In this document: positions 1 to 10,367 of the stretch, in pieces | How positions within the stretch are numbered: the stretch's first letter is position 1 | Layout of the letters: the number at the start of each line of letters is the position of its first letter | From: Candidatus Saccharimonadota bacterium | GTDB lineage: Bacteria; Patescibacteriota; Saccharimonadia; Saccharimonadales; Saccharimonadaceae | DNA length: 64,000 bases | Direction: 5' to 3' | Assembly: GCA_017460225.1 (NCBI GenBank) | Contig: JAFUBM010000004.1 | Coordinates: 38,400 to 102,399, forward strand | The notes under the pieces: generated by a model | The model's database searches: none | What the model was told of the DNA's origin: nothing | Seen by the model: the letters and a program-made list of their open reading frames with translations, nothing else | Made by a program: the position numbers and the translations under genes

Positions 1-2
1 TC

Positions 3-710
3 ACCGCTCTCCCCGGCGAGACCTTAAGAGACATCAAAAAACGTCTCCTCGCCGTTGGCTATTCAGAAGAGGAGGTTGAAGCCGCCTTTGCCAAGGAATA
101 CAGTCACCCCGTTCTCGCGGACAAACCCGCCGACGCCTCTCTAGAAGGTTATCTCTTCGGCGAGACCTACGAGTTTTATCTAACGGACTCCGTTGAGACT
201 ATCATCATCCGGATGTTAGATGAGCTTTACTCTGTTGTCGAGAAAAACCAGCTCCGCCAAAAGTTCAACAATATGGGCCTCACTCTCCACGAGGGAATCA
301 TCCTTGCCTCTATCGTCCAGAAAGAAGCCGGGACGCTTTCTAAGGATGACCAAAAGCTCGTCGCTAGCGTCTTTCTCAACCGCCTCAATGCCGGCTGGAC
401 GCTCGGCTCCGACGTTACCGTCAAATACGCCCTAGACCAGATTGACCCAGACCGTACCACTTATACCGACAACTCCTCCGCTCTAGAGATTGACTCCTGC
501 TACAACACCCGCAAGCACGCCGGTCTCCCCTGCGGTCCCATCTCTAATCCTAGCGCCCTCGTCCTTATCTCTACCGCTAATCCCGCCGATTCCTCTTACC
601 TTTACTTCTTGACAGGAGACGACGGTGTGATGTATTATAGTAATACAGAGTCTGAACACCAGTCGAACATTTATGCCCATTGTCAGACCCTCTGTAACGT
701 TTCATTATGA
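3..710 (+). CDS. mltG: Endolytic transglycosylase MltG, 3' part
   Basis: The reading frame is open from the window edge, so this is the C-terminal part (about 235 residues) of a YceG/MltG-like endolytic murein transglycosylase. MltG cleaves nascent glycan strands at the outer face of the membrane and ends their elongation. Visible family marks are LEGYLFGETYEF and ILASIVQKEAG; the Glu of QKEAG (codon at 324-326) aligns with the catalytic Glu. The signal anchor and LysM-like start lie outside the window. The stop overlaps the next start (ATGA, 707-710), so it is co-transcribed with a second wall-degrading protein, which suits a cell-wall maintenance operon. Confidence 0.9.
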   Translation, partial: TALPGETLRDIKKRLLAVGYSEEEVEAAFAKEYSHPVLADKPADASLEGYLFGETYEFYLTDSVETIIIRMLDELYSVVEKNQLRQKFNNMGLTLHEGIILASIVQKEAGTLSKDDQKLVASVFLNRLNAGWTLGSDVTVKYALDQIDPDRTTYTDNSSALEIDSCYNTRKHAGLPCGPISNPSALVLISTANPADSSYLYFLTGDDGVMYYSNTESEHQSNIYAHCQTLCNVSL

Positions 711-1768
711 CAAAGAAAAAATCCAAGTCTTATTCTCCTAGCCCGTTCGTCCGGGTTGTCAGCTATCTTTTTGCCGCCGCGGCAATCCTTAGCACGGTCT
801 ATTTTGGCTCCAAGGATAAGACCGCAGAGGATAGCGGCACCCCTATTATGCTCGCTATCTCAGATTCCAACTATTCCGTCTCGGTCGACCAGCTCTCGGA
901 GCTCTACATTGTCGCCGAGATTGCCAACAACGTCTCCCTTACCTCGTCCAACTACCTCAATATGGACTACATCTCCGCCGTCACTCAGTACTCCATCAAC
1001 CAGACTTCCTCTACCAAGATCGAAAAGACCAACATCGTCGACACTTCCTCTCTGGCCAAGGGGGTGATTGAGTACGAAGTCGGCGAGGGTGAGTCTATGG
1101 AGTCCATCGCCGAAGCCTACGGCCTCTCTACCGACCAAATCCGTTGGTCCAACGGCCTCAAGACTACCGACATCTCCGCCGGCAACACGCTTTATCTTCC
1201 CGCCGTCCCCGGTATCGTCTACACTATTAAGGATGGCGATTCCGCCGAGTCTATCGCTAGTAAATACGGCTCTTCCGCCTCCGAAATCGAGGAAAAGAAC
1301 AACCTTTCCGGTCGCGGCTTCTCCGCCGGCACTCGTATCGTTGTCCCGGGCGGGGTAGTTCCGGAGACCGAGCGCCCAGAATACGTCGCTCCTGCTCCTA
1401 AGGTTACTTATTATTACAGCCGCAACCTCTACTCTACCAGCTCAAACCCTATGCCTTGGGGCTGGTGTACCTGGTATGCCTGGCAATGGCGCTACGAACA
1501 TGACAATCCTCTCCCCGGCGGCCTTGGCAACGCTCGTTATTGGGCGGGTCAGCTCGCCGCCAAGGGTTATAAGACCGGCCGCACCCCGGCTTATGGCGCT
1601 GTCTTCGTCTCTCAGGCCGGCTATTACGGCCACGTCGGTATCGTTACCGCCGTCAACGACGACGGCACGATCGAAATCACCGATATGAACGGTGCCGCTG
1701 GCTGGGGCCGTGTCGGTACGCGCGTTGTCCAACAGTCCGAGTGGGGCTCCTGGGTCTTCGTCTACTAG
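707..1768 (+). CDS. Secreted LysM-LysM-CHAP peptidoglycan hydrolase
   Basis: A 353-residue protein with one N-terminal membrane segment (about residues 16-33), a linker, two LysM peptidoglycan-binding repeats (about 120-165 and 172-217) and a C-terminal CHAP domain. The CHAP catalytic Cys is C254 in GWCTWYAW and the His is H309 in YYGHVGIV; a polar residue in ITDMNG would complete the site. CHAP domains are amidases or endopeptidases that cut peptide bonds in peptidoglycan. It starts inside the mltG stop codon (ATGA overlap), so the two are translationally coupled. It could serve wall turnover in its own cell or act on a host-cell wall; the sequence cannot tell which. Confidence 0.88.
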   Translation: MTKKKSKSYSPSPFVRVVSYLFAAAAILSTVYFGSKDKTAEDSGTPIMLAISDSNYSVSVDQLSELYIVAEIANNVSLTSSNYLNMDYISAVTQYSINQTSSTKIEKTNIVDTSSLAKGVIEYEVGEGESMESIAEAYGLSTDQIRWSNGLKTTDISAGNTLYLPAVPGIVYTIKDGDSAESIASKYGSSASEIEEKNNLSGRGFSAGTRIVVPGGVVPETERPEYVAPAPKVTYYYSRNLYSTSSNPMPWGWCTWYAWQWRYEHDNPLPGGLGNARYWAGQLAAKGYKTGRTPAYGAVFVSQAGYYGHVGIVTAVNDDGTIEITDMNGAAGWGRVGTRVVQQSEWGSWVFVY

Positions 1769-1785
1769 CGTTTTCTTCCTAGTTA

Positions 1786-1794
1786 TGCTATAAT
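1786..1794 (+). promoter_or_regulatory. Extended -10 promoter of obg, predicted leaderless start
   Basis: TGCTATAAT with the hexamer at 1789-1794. Placing +1 seven bases after the hexamer gives 1801, the A of the obg ATG. There is no Shine-Dalgarno sequence, so a leaderless mRNA is predicted. Confidence 0.7.
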
Positions 1795-1800
1795 ATATAT

Positions 1801-3225
1801 ATGTTTGTTGATACCGCAAAAGTCAAATTACAGGCCGGTAAGGGTGGTGACGGTGCCGTTTCTTTCCGTCGGGAGATTTACATCCCTAAGGGTGGTCCAG
1901 ACGGTGGTGATGGCGGCCGTGGCGGCTCGATTATTTTTCGTGCGGACAAAGACACCAACACTCTCTTAGACTTCCGCTACAATCCCGAGCTAACTGCCGA
2001 AGACGGCAAAAACGGTTCCGGTACTCGTTCGGCTGGCCGCAGCGGTAAAGATTTAGTGGTTGAAGTCCCCATTGGTACCGTAGTCAAGCGTGACGGTGAG
2101 ATTATCGCCGACCTCGCCCGCGACGGGGAAGAGGCGGTGATCGCGCGTGGCGGTGACGGTGGTTTTGGCAACGCCCATTTCAAGTCCAGCACTCGCCAAG
2201 CTCCTATTATCGCCGAGGTTGGTGAGCCCGGTGAGGCGTTTGAAGCAGAGCTGGAGCTAAAGCTCCTGGCAGATGTCGGTCTCGTTGGCCTGCCCAACGC
2301 TGGCAAGTCCACTTTTCTCTCCGTGGTCAGTAACGCTCGTCCAGAGATTGCGGATTATCCCTTTACTACGCTCACGCCCAATCTCGGTGTCGCCACCGTT
2401 GACGGTAAAGACCTCTTGATTGCCGACATTCCCGGTCTAATCGAAGGTGCTTCAGAGGGTAAAGGTCTCGGCCATGCTTTCTTGCGTCATGTCGACCGTA
2501 CGGCGGTCTTGCTTCATCTTGTCGATGTTTACAATGACGATGCCGGCTCCGCCTACGCCACTATTCGTCGTGAGCTAGAAAAATACTCAGACCTCGCTTC
2601 GCGCCCGGAGCTTGTCGCTTTGACCAAATGTGAGGGGGTAGACCCGGAGATTATCGAGATGCAGCGCCAATCCATCCTCGCTCAGAACCCCTCCGCTCGT
2701 GTTTTTATCATCTCCAGCTCCGCTCACGAGGGAATTACGGAATTACTCCGTGCCATAAGGGACGTTTGCGAGCGGGGAGATAGAAGAGCTTTCGGAGAGT
2801 CTTTTGAAGCGACTAAAGAAAATCCACGGATTTTTTGCGACGGACACGAAGGCGAGCAAACGACGGCCGGTGCTGCCCGAGGCGCTTTGCGAGCCGAACG
2901 ACTGGACGGAGCAAAAAATCAGACTGGATTTTCCCTAGCGAAAAAGACCTCTCCGGAAGCTCTTCCCACCATCACTCTATCGCCCAAAACCCTCAAAACC
3001 GCCTGGCACGTCGAAAAGCTTGAAGATGGCAAGTTTCTCGTCACCGGCGAAAAAATCGAAAAATTTGCTCGCCGCACCAATCTAAACAACTACGCCTCTG
3101 TCAACCGTCTGCGCGATATTCTAAAAAAGCTGGGTATTCGTGCCGAGCTTACCTCGCTTGGTGCCGCGCCAGACTCGATTATTAGTATCGCCGGCAAAGA
3201 GTTTACCCTAGTCGAAGACTGGTAA
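1801..3225 (+). CDS. obg: GTPase Obg/CgtA with inserted linker
   Basis: A 474-residue Obg GTPase, a ribosome-associated factor for large-subunit assembly and stress response. The Gly-rich Obg fold covers about 1-157, then the G domain with P-loop GLPNAGKST (about 162-170), TTLTP, DIPGLIEGA and a C-terminal OCT domain (about 395-474). The G4 motif reads T275-K-C-E278 instead of the usual NKxD, an odd substitution at the guanine-specifying Asp. Between G5 (SSSAHEG) and OCT lies an extra stretch of roughly 60 residues (about 321-380) with unusual composition, encoded by a repeat-like element (see that feature). The protein is longer than typical 430-residue members for this reason. Its promoter predicts a leaderless mRNA. 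Confidence 0.93.
   Translation: MFVDTAKVKLQAGKGGDGAVSFRREIYIPKGGPDGGDGGRGGSIIFRADKDTNTLLDFRYNPELTAEDGKNGSGTRSAGRSGKDLVVEVPIGTVVKRDGEIIADLARDGEEAVIARGGDGGFGNAHFKSSTRQAPIIAEVGEPGEAFEAELELKLLADVGLVGLPNAGKSTFLSVVSNARPEIADYPFTTLTPNLGVATVDGKDLLIADIPGLIEGASEGKGLGHAFLRHVDRTAVLLHLVDVYNDDAGSAYATIRRELEKYSDLASRPELVALTKCEGVDPEIIEMQRQSILAQNPSARVFIISSSAHEGITELLRAIRDVCERGDRRAFGESFEATKENPRIFCDGHEGEQTTAGAARGALRAERLDGAKNQTGFSLAKKTSPEALPTITLSPKTLKTAWHVEKLEDGKFLVTGEKIEKFARRTNLNNYASVNRLRDILKKLGIRAELTSLGAAPDSIISIAGKEFTLVEDW
2765..2920 (+). repeat. Repeat-like element in frame within obg
   Basis: This stretch encodes a linker not expected in Obg. It carries direct repeats TTTGCGAGC (2765-2773 and 2886-2894) and a perfect 10-base inverted repeat GATTTTTTGC (2829-2838) / GCAAAAAATC (2911-2920). 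It starts with GCGAGCGGGGAGA (2768-2780), which recurs exactly at 32144-32156 in the spacer before tRNA-Leu, followed there too by a GATTTTTGCG stretch and similar GGAC-GAAG and GGCC blocks. I infer a small mobile or palindromic repeat family, comparable in behaviour to Rickettsia palindromic elements. Confidence 0.5.
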
Positions 3226-3227
3226 TC

Positions 3228-3252
3228 TAATGTTGTAAAAATTACAACATTA
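3228..3252. promoter_or_regulatory. Perfect 11-bp inverted repeat between obg stop and ncRNA promoter
   Basis: TAATGTTGTAA / TTACAACATTA with a 3-base loop, directly after the obg stop. No T-run follows (the next bases are TCCCCC), so it is a poor intrinsic terminator. It ends 6 bases before the -35 box of the next promoter, which makes an operator possible. Confidence 0.5.
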
Positions 3253-3258
3253 TCCCCC

Positions 3259-3287
3259 TTGACACAGCCTCAAAAAAGCCTTAAAAT
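3259..3287 (+). promoter_or_regulatory. Strong sigma70-type promoter for the ncRNA
   Basis: -35 TTGACA (3259-3264), 17-base spacer, -10 TAAAAT (3282-3287); predicted start at 3294. It is one of the few promoters in the window with a perfect -35 box and no coding sequence directly behind it. Confidence 0.75.
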
Positions 3288-3293
3288 AAACAT

Positions 3294-3438
3294 AAGCTGA
3301 TACGCTTCACCGGGTTCCACTGATTCTTTAGTGGAGTGTGGAGACTATACTAAAACAAAAACAGCGGATTAAAACAAACCAATGTGCCCGAGGGTGGGCG
3401 CGCATCAGCAGAGCCGGACATCAAGTGCCGGCTCTTTT
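3294..3438 (+). ncRNA. Unidentified structured small RNA candidate (about 145 nt)
   Basis: The region between its own promoter and an intrinsic terminator can fold into a closed structure. A 10-bp closing helix pairs 3296-3305 (GCTGATACGC) with 3400-3409 (GCGCATCAGC), with one A-C mismatch. Inside it, hairpin one has an outer helix 3306-3310/3338-3342 and an inner helix TCCACT (3316-3321)/AGTGGA (3330-3335). An A-rich single strand follows (about 3344-3385), then hairpin two GCCC/GGGC (3386-3389/3396-3399). No convincing ORF is present. I looked for 6S RNA, the conserved SRP RNA tip and tmRNA and did not recognise any. A cis-acting leader of the next gene is less likely, because a terminator and a separate promoter intervene. 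Confidence 0.6.
3410..3438 (+). terminator. Intrinsic terminator of the ncRNA
   Basis: Stem AGAGCCGG (3410-3417) / CCGGCTCT (3428-3435) with a 10-base loop, running into a short T run (3435-3438). Confidence 0.7.
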
Positions 3439-3485
3439 GATTCCGCCAGAGCCATAAAAAGTCCTTGTAAACTCGATTTCGCTCG

Positions 3486-3494
3486 TGCTATAAT
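3486..3494 (+). promoter_or_regulatory. Extended -10 promoter of the repeat/metallopeptidase gene
   Basis: TGCTATAAT, predicted start about 3501, giving an 18-base leader that contains GAGG (3511-3514) ahead of the ATG at 3519. Confidence 0.65.
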
Positions 3495-3518
3495 ATATAT
3501 TATACAAGTAGAGGTAAT

Positions 3519-6500
3519 ATGGAGAAAAAGCACAGCTTACGGACGTTCTTGCTCGGTTTGGTCATCTTCCTGCTGCTCTTTGCGGGTGGTTTTGCCGTCT
3601 ACTATTTCTTTTTCCAAGAAAAGCCCGCCCCGGTCATCACCGTCACCAACGGCAAGACTTACCCAGAGTTCTCCTCCGACACTACCAGCTACACCGTCTA
3701 CACCTCAGAGGACTATCTTAGCTTTTCCTGTTCCGGCTACGGTACTATTGTTGGTTGTGAGGATTCTCTCGCTCTCTCCGTCGGTGACAGCACCCACACC
3801 ATCACTATCGGTAGCACCACCTACGATTTCTCCATCACTCGCCTCAAACAAGGCGACACGACCCTAAAGATCAAATCCGTTCGCGGCGTCCCCACCGCCT
3901 GGACCGCCAAGGCTACCTTGACCGTCAACGTCGAGAACTCCGGCGAGGTTAAGTCTCTTGAGTATTCGTATGATGGCGGCCGGACTTGGCGTTCCTCCAA
4001 CACCGCCGACATCACCAAAAACGGCGTCTACCGCGTCCAGGCCAGGGATTATTTTGGCTTCCTCTCCGACACCAAGGTAGTCGAGATCAAATACGTTGAC
4101 GCCGACGCTCCTATCGTCGACATCTCCGTCGAACAAGACAACACCAAGCCAGAAGCCATCCTGACCGCCGTCGCCACGGACACAGCCTCCGGTCTAGCGG
4201 GCTATTCTTGGAATACCGGCGCCACTACAGAGTCCATCACGGTTAAGTCCGGTGGCACCTACGTCGTCACCGTCAAAGACGTCGCCGGCAACGAAGCCAA
4301 AAAATCCGTCACCATTACCTTCCCCGGCGAAGACAAAAGCTCCTCCACGCTTCCAGACACCTCCGGCGGGACTACCCCCTCCGGCAACAATTCTGGCGGT
4401 AACTCCGGCGGTAATTCTGGTGACAATTCCGGTGGCAGCTCTGGCGGTAACTCCGGCGGTGGCTCAACTCCCACGCCTACCCCAACTCCCACGCCTACTC
4501 CTACTCCTACTCCTACTCCTACCCCCACTCCCACCCCCACTCCGACTCCCGTCTCTCATACTTACGTTGCCACGTTCCTTGGTAACGGCGCCACTTCCGC
4601 CCGTGATACGCTTTCCTGTACCACGACCGGTAGCTCCTGCTCCGTCTCCGCTCCAGACATTCTCCGCAATGGTTACGAAATCTTAGGCTGGAATTCTTCC
4701 GCTTCGGCCACTTCCCGCGAGGTTGCTATTGGCGGTGAGATTACTCTCTCCGGCAACCGCACCTTTTACGCCATCACGCGCAAGACTCTCTCTGCTACCT
4801 TTGAAATCCAAGATTCCGCGGCCGCGTCCAAGTCCGGCGGCTCTCCCTCTTGTGTTGTTTACAATACCGCTACCTCTTGCTCCGCCACCGCGCCAAACCT
4901 CTCTGCCGCTTCCGGCTATACCGTTCTTGGCTGGAACTCTACCGCCTCGTCCACCGAAAGCTCGCTTGCTCCCGGCGCTGGCTTTACTCTCTCTACTTCC
5001 TCTTCCGCCAAGTATTATTCCATCACCCGTCTGACCGCTCCGCTCACCGCCAAGTTTACCATCTCCGACTCTGCCGCCGCCTCCATGTCGGGCGGGATTA
5101 CCAGTTGCGTTCTTTGGAACGGCGCCGACCGCTGTACTCTTACCGCTCCGCGCCTCACGGCTAAGGACAACTTTGCCGTCGACGGCTGGCTTGAGCCAGA
5201 CTCCGGCGACACGCTCGCCTCCGGCGCCTCCTTCACCGTTACCCCGGACACTTCCGGCCGCACTTATTTCGCCGTTACTCGCTCCACTCTCGAGTACTCT
5301 GTCACCTTCAATCTCCGCGATTCTGCCCATTTCTCCATGTCTTCGGAGACTTTGACCTGCAAGCCTACCGCTGGTAGTTGCTCCGTCACCGTCCCCGTCG
5401 TTACCCCGCTCGACTCCGCCTACTCTTTTCTCGGTTGGACGCTCGATGCGTCTTCTACTGACGTCGTCTCTCTCGGCTCTACATTAACACTCACGTCTGA
5501 GAACTCCGGTTCCGTCTACTATTCCGTCACCAAACGTCTCGCCCCGCTCACCGTCTCCTTTGAGATTACCGACCAAGTCCACTTCTCCTCGACCAGTGTC
5601 TCCTCCGTCACATGTGATCTTTACAACGGCGCCACTTCTTGCTCCGTGCCGCTTCCCGGCGTCAGCCTGAGCGAGGGCTTTGTCTTCGACGGCTGGTCGC
5701 GCACTTCCGGTTCCCAGACCGCCGAGCTCTCCGCCGGCACAACAGTCTCCTTTACCTCCGACACCACTCTCTACTCCGTCTCCCACGAATCCACCCCTCT
5801 CTCCGCCACCTTCGAGATTCAGAACACTACCTCTTCTCGCTTCCCCGACGAAACTACCGCCCCCAAGACTCTTGAGTGCTACAAGTTCAACGGCGCCTCC
5901 TCCTGCTCCGTTACCGCGCCCAGCTTCTACGCCAACTCTGGCTACACCGTCTACGGTTGGGACGAAGACCCCTCCGCCGAGACCGCTACCTACGCTATTG
6001 GTAGCGCCATCTCTCTTTCCGCTTCCGGTCGCACTTTCTATTCCATCATCGCCAACACCTTCACTATCACCTTCATCTCCCAAGATCCAGACCATCTAGT
6101 CTTTGGCAACACCGGTACCGGTACCGCCACCCAAGTCTGCGATCTTCGCCTCTCCGCCTCCTGCACAGTTAACTTCCCAGGCCTCGCGCTCGACACGGAT
6201 TTAGACTTCCTCGGCTGGACCACAGAAAACGGCGGCACCTCCGCCATGTACCAGACTAGCGATTCCGTTGAAGTTACTTCCGCAACCACTTACTACACCG
6301 TCTCCAAAAAAGACGTTACGCTCTTCTTTAATCTCGTCGATACCGCCCATCTCGCCTTTGCTTCCGGCGCCAGCAATACTGCTTCCTGCACCATCTACAA
6401 TTCCGCCTCCTCCTGCTCTATCACCGCGCCCAGTCTCAACGTCTCCAGCGCCTACACCCTCCTGGGCTGGTCGACTACTTCCGGCTCCACCGTTTATTCC

Positions 6501-7952
6501 TGGAACGGCTCCGCCCAAAACTTCTCCGCCTCCGCCACCTACTACTCCGTCTCTCGCGCTAGCTATCCTTTCCGGATCAACTACGTCGTCCGCTCCGGCG
6601 ACGTCGGCAAAATCACCCTCGCCAGCACCTACGATGAATGTTACGTCTACAACGGCGCAGAAAGCTGCACGCTTTCTCTGCCTTCCGCCACCGCCACTTC
6701 CGATGCCTATGAGCTAATGGGCTGGGCTCCTCTGTCTACCGAATACGATATGTTCTATCCCGTCGGGACAATGTTCAATGGTGTCTATAGCACCACTAAT
6801 CTCTACGCTGTCGTCGGCGAGTTGCGGGACGTCAGCTTCTCTGCTAATACCAACTCCGCCTCCGGTAGCGACTCTGCCGATATGGAAGGGAACAACATCG
6901 CCGCTACCGCCCTCAGCTTCACCAGTGGCAAATGCATCACTTACCACGATGACGATTGTTTCATCAAAAATATGCCTCGCATCTACTCCAAGGGCAACGA
7001 CGTGATTGGCTTTGCCACCACGCCCCTAGGCGACGGTTCCACTAGATTATTCCCCGCTAAGACTAGCTACGTCTCTGCCGGAGACACTTTATACAGCCGC
7101 GTCTGGAACATCGCCAGCGCCGCCAATGGCTTCTCCGTCAGCAAGACTTACAACATCAAGTACAATAGCGACAGCGCCTCAGAAGGTTGGGTCCAGGTCG
7201 AAAGCGACCCCGGCGAGGGTGACGAAGCCTACACCATCGAGTTTGAATCCAACTTCACCGACGAAGACGTGATGGAGGCCTACGCCAGCTTCATTCTAGA
7301 GATGAACAATCACCTTCCTGGCTTCAGCGATCTCCATGGCAAGACCCGCTTCTTATCCAGCACCTCCTTTGACGCCTTATATAATCCAGACCTCGTCGAC
7401 GCCTCCCACGGTGGCTACGTCGCCGGCATCACACACACTTGGGGGCAGTTTGCTCCGGTTGCTATTCGCGTCCCGGTCAACTCCGACGGCAGCGTCACAG
7501 AAGTCAGCAACGACGTCAAGTATGCTTTGGTCCACGAGCTCGGCCACGCCTTCCAACAGCTCGTTATCGACCGGACCGGCGCTTGGTTTGCCAACGATTT
7601 CGATAACCTCCGCCTAGAGTGTTGGAATCTCCGTGAGTCCGGGACTCCGTGTCTCAGTGACTATGCCTTTAGCAACGTTACCTATAATTCCTCTACCGGC
7701 GCGTTCGAGCCAACCTCCGGTCATACCGAACTTGACTCCGACGTCTATGGCCAAGAGTTTTTCGCCGAGCTCTTTTCCGCCTGGTATTCGGAGACCTACG
7801 GCACCATCGCCGAGACGTCTATCACCGGCAATTACGGTACCAAGTACGACGACACCTTTGCCGCCGACGCCGCTGATTTTATGGATTTGTTCTTTAGAGT
7901 GATTGTCTTAGACTATAATTTTATCGCAGGTAGCGTGGAGATAAGTCAATGA
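3519..7952 (+). CDS. Large membrane-anchored repeat protein with C-terminal HELGH metallopeptidase-like domain
   Basis: 1477 residues: a cytoplasmic KK start, one membrane segment (about 8-30), Ig/cadherin-like beta domains (about 35-270), a Gly/Ser/Asn-rich linker, 14 Thr-Pro repeats, then nine or ten units of about 75-85 residues resembling InlB/Listeria-Bacteroides repeats (about 345-1130; each with a GW motif). Most units also hold a Cys pair about eight residues apart, suggesting one disulfide per unit. The C-terminal part contains ALVHELGHAFQQ (H1339, E1340, H1343) and a later QEFFAEL (E1413/E1417), the arrangement of gluzincin zinc peptidases; an anthrax-lethal-factor-like active site is the closest I can suggest. 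It has a GAGG ribosome site. ATGA overlap couples it to the next secreted protein. The substrate is unknown. Confidence 0.82.
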   Translation: MEKKHSLRTFLLGLVIFLLLFAGGFAVYYFFFQEKPAPVITVTNGKTYPEFSSDTTSYTVYTSEDYLSFSCSGYGTIVGCEDSLALSVGDSTHTITIGSTTYDFSITRLKQGDTTLKIKSVRGVPTAWTAKATLTVNVENSGEVKSLEYSYDGGRTWRSSNTADITKNGVYRVQARDYFGFLSDTKVVEIKYVDADAPIVDISVEQDNTKPEAILTAVATDTASGLAGYSWNTGATTESITVKSGGTYVVTVKDVAGNEAKKSVTITFPGEDKSSSTLPDTSGGTTPSGNNSGGNSGGNSGDNSGGSSGGNSGGGSTPTPTPTPTPTPTPTPTPTPTPTPTPTPVSHTYVATFLGNGATSARDTLSCTTTGSSCSVSAPDILRNGYEILGWNSSASATSREVAIGGEITLSGNRTFYAITRKTLSATFEIQDSAAASKSGGSPSCVVYNTATSCSATAPNLSAASGYTVLGWNSTASSTESSLAPGAGFTLSTSSSAKYYSITRLTAPLTAKFTISDSAAASMSGGITSCVLWNGADRCTLTAPRLTAKDNFAVDGWLEPDSGDTLASGASFTVTPDTSGRTYFAVTRSTLEYSVTFNLRDSAHFSMSSETLTCKPTAGSCSVTVPVVTPLDSAYSFLGWTLDASSTDVVSLGSTLTLTSENSGSVYYSVTKRLAPLTVSFEITDQVHFSSTSVSSVTCDLYNGATSCSVPLPGVSLSEGFVFDGWSRTSGSQTAELSAGTTVSFTSDTTLYSVSHESTPLSATFEIQNTTSSRFPDETTAPKTLECYKFNGASSCSVTAPSFYANSGYTVYGWDEDPSAETATYAIGSAISLSASGRTFYSIIANTFTITFISQDPDHLVFGNTGTGTATQVCDLRLSASCTVNFPGLALDTDLDFLGWTTENGGTSAMYQTSDSVEVTSATTYYTVSKKDVTLFFNLVDTAHLAFASGASNTASCTIYNSASSCSITAPSLNVSSAYTLLGWSTTSGSTVYSWNGSAQNFSASATYYSVSRASYPFRINYVVRSGDVGKITLASTYDECYVYNGAESCTLSLPSATATSDAYELMGWAPLSTEYDMFYPVGTMFNGVYSTTNLYAVVGELRDVSFSANTNSASGSDSADMEGNNIAATALSFTSGKCITYHDDDCFIKNMPRIYSKGNDVIGFATTPLGDGSTRLFPAKTSYVSAGDTLYSRVWNIASAANGFSVSKTYNIKYNSDSASEGWVQVESDPGEGDEAYTIEFESNFTDEDVMEAYASFILEMNNHLPGFSDLHGKTRFLSSTSFDALYNPDLVDASHGGYVAGITHTWGQFAPVAIRVPVNSDGSVTEVSNDVKYALVHELGHAFQQLVIDRTGAWFANDFDNLRLECWNLRESGTPCLSDYAFSNVTYNSSTGAFEPTSGHTELDSDVYGQEFFAELFSAWYSETYGTIAETSITGNYGTKYDDTFAADAADFMDLFFRVIVLDYNFIAGSVEISQ
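4467..4550 (+). repeat. Thr-Pro microsatellite within the repeat protein
   Basis: 14 tandem ACN-CCN units encode (TP)14, the linker between the beta domains and the InlB-like repeats. Near-identical hexamers (CCTACT) in the middle could slip in replication, in steps that keep the frame. Confidence 0.85.
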
Positions 7953-8338
7953 AACTTACCAATCATCAAACCAATCTTTTCATCATCCTCGGCAGCTTCG
8001 TCCTTGTCCTCGCCACTTTCCTCGTCTTCAACGCCGAGGGGAATCGCGTCAAAGATTCTTCTGCTTACGCCGCTCCCTCCGTCGGTCTGCTTGAGACCAA
8101 CGGCGCTAAGCTGATAGTCCATGCCAAGTCAGAAGAGCCGGACGTCGAGGAACAATTTGTCTATTGCGTTACGCGAGAAAAAGACCCCGCCTCCTGCTCC
8201 TGGGAAAATTACGATGAGTTTGACCTCGTAGAGGAAGGGGATTATTATATCTATGTCCAGTCTCTCGCCTCCGGCAAGATTTCTGCCCCCAAGCTAAAAA
8301 CTTACCAAATCGTCGACTATTCTAACATAAAGTTATAA
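7949..8338 (+). CDS. Small secreted or membrane-anchored protein, unknown function
   Basis: 129 residues with an N-terminal hydrophobic segment (about 9-27) followed by a short extracellular domain. A Cys pair (VYCVTREKDPASCSW) echoes the Cys-x8-Cys pattern of the repeats in the preceding gene. The start overlaps the preceding stop by ATGA, so it is translationally coupled to the metallopeptidase-like protein and may be its partner or a cell-surface companion. I do not recognise a family. Confidence 0.7.
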   Translation: MKLTNHQTNLFIILGSFVLVLATFLVFNAEGNRVKDSSAYAAPSVGLLETNGAKLIVHAKSEEPDVEEQFVYCVTREKDPASCSWENYDEFDLVEEGDYYIYVQSLASGKISAPKLKTYQIVDYSNIKL

Positions 8339-8341
8339 TCT

Positions 8342-10351
<2,010 letters not shown>

Positions 10352-10367
10352 ACTTTTGTTAAGTTTA

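Noticed and set aside
3382..3867. 161-residue plus-strand ORF covering the ncRNA end and the repeat-protein start
   Set aside because: Its frame crosses the terminator and promoter, has no ribosome site and runs out of frame through the clearly real gene at 3519.
4683..5330. Antisense Gly/Arg-rich ORF in the repeat protein
   Set aside because: Composition follows directly from reverse-complementing Ser/Ala/Thr codons of the repeats.
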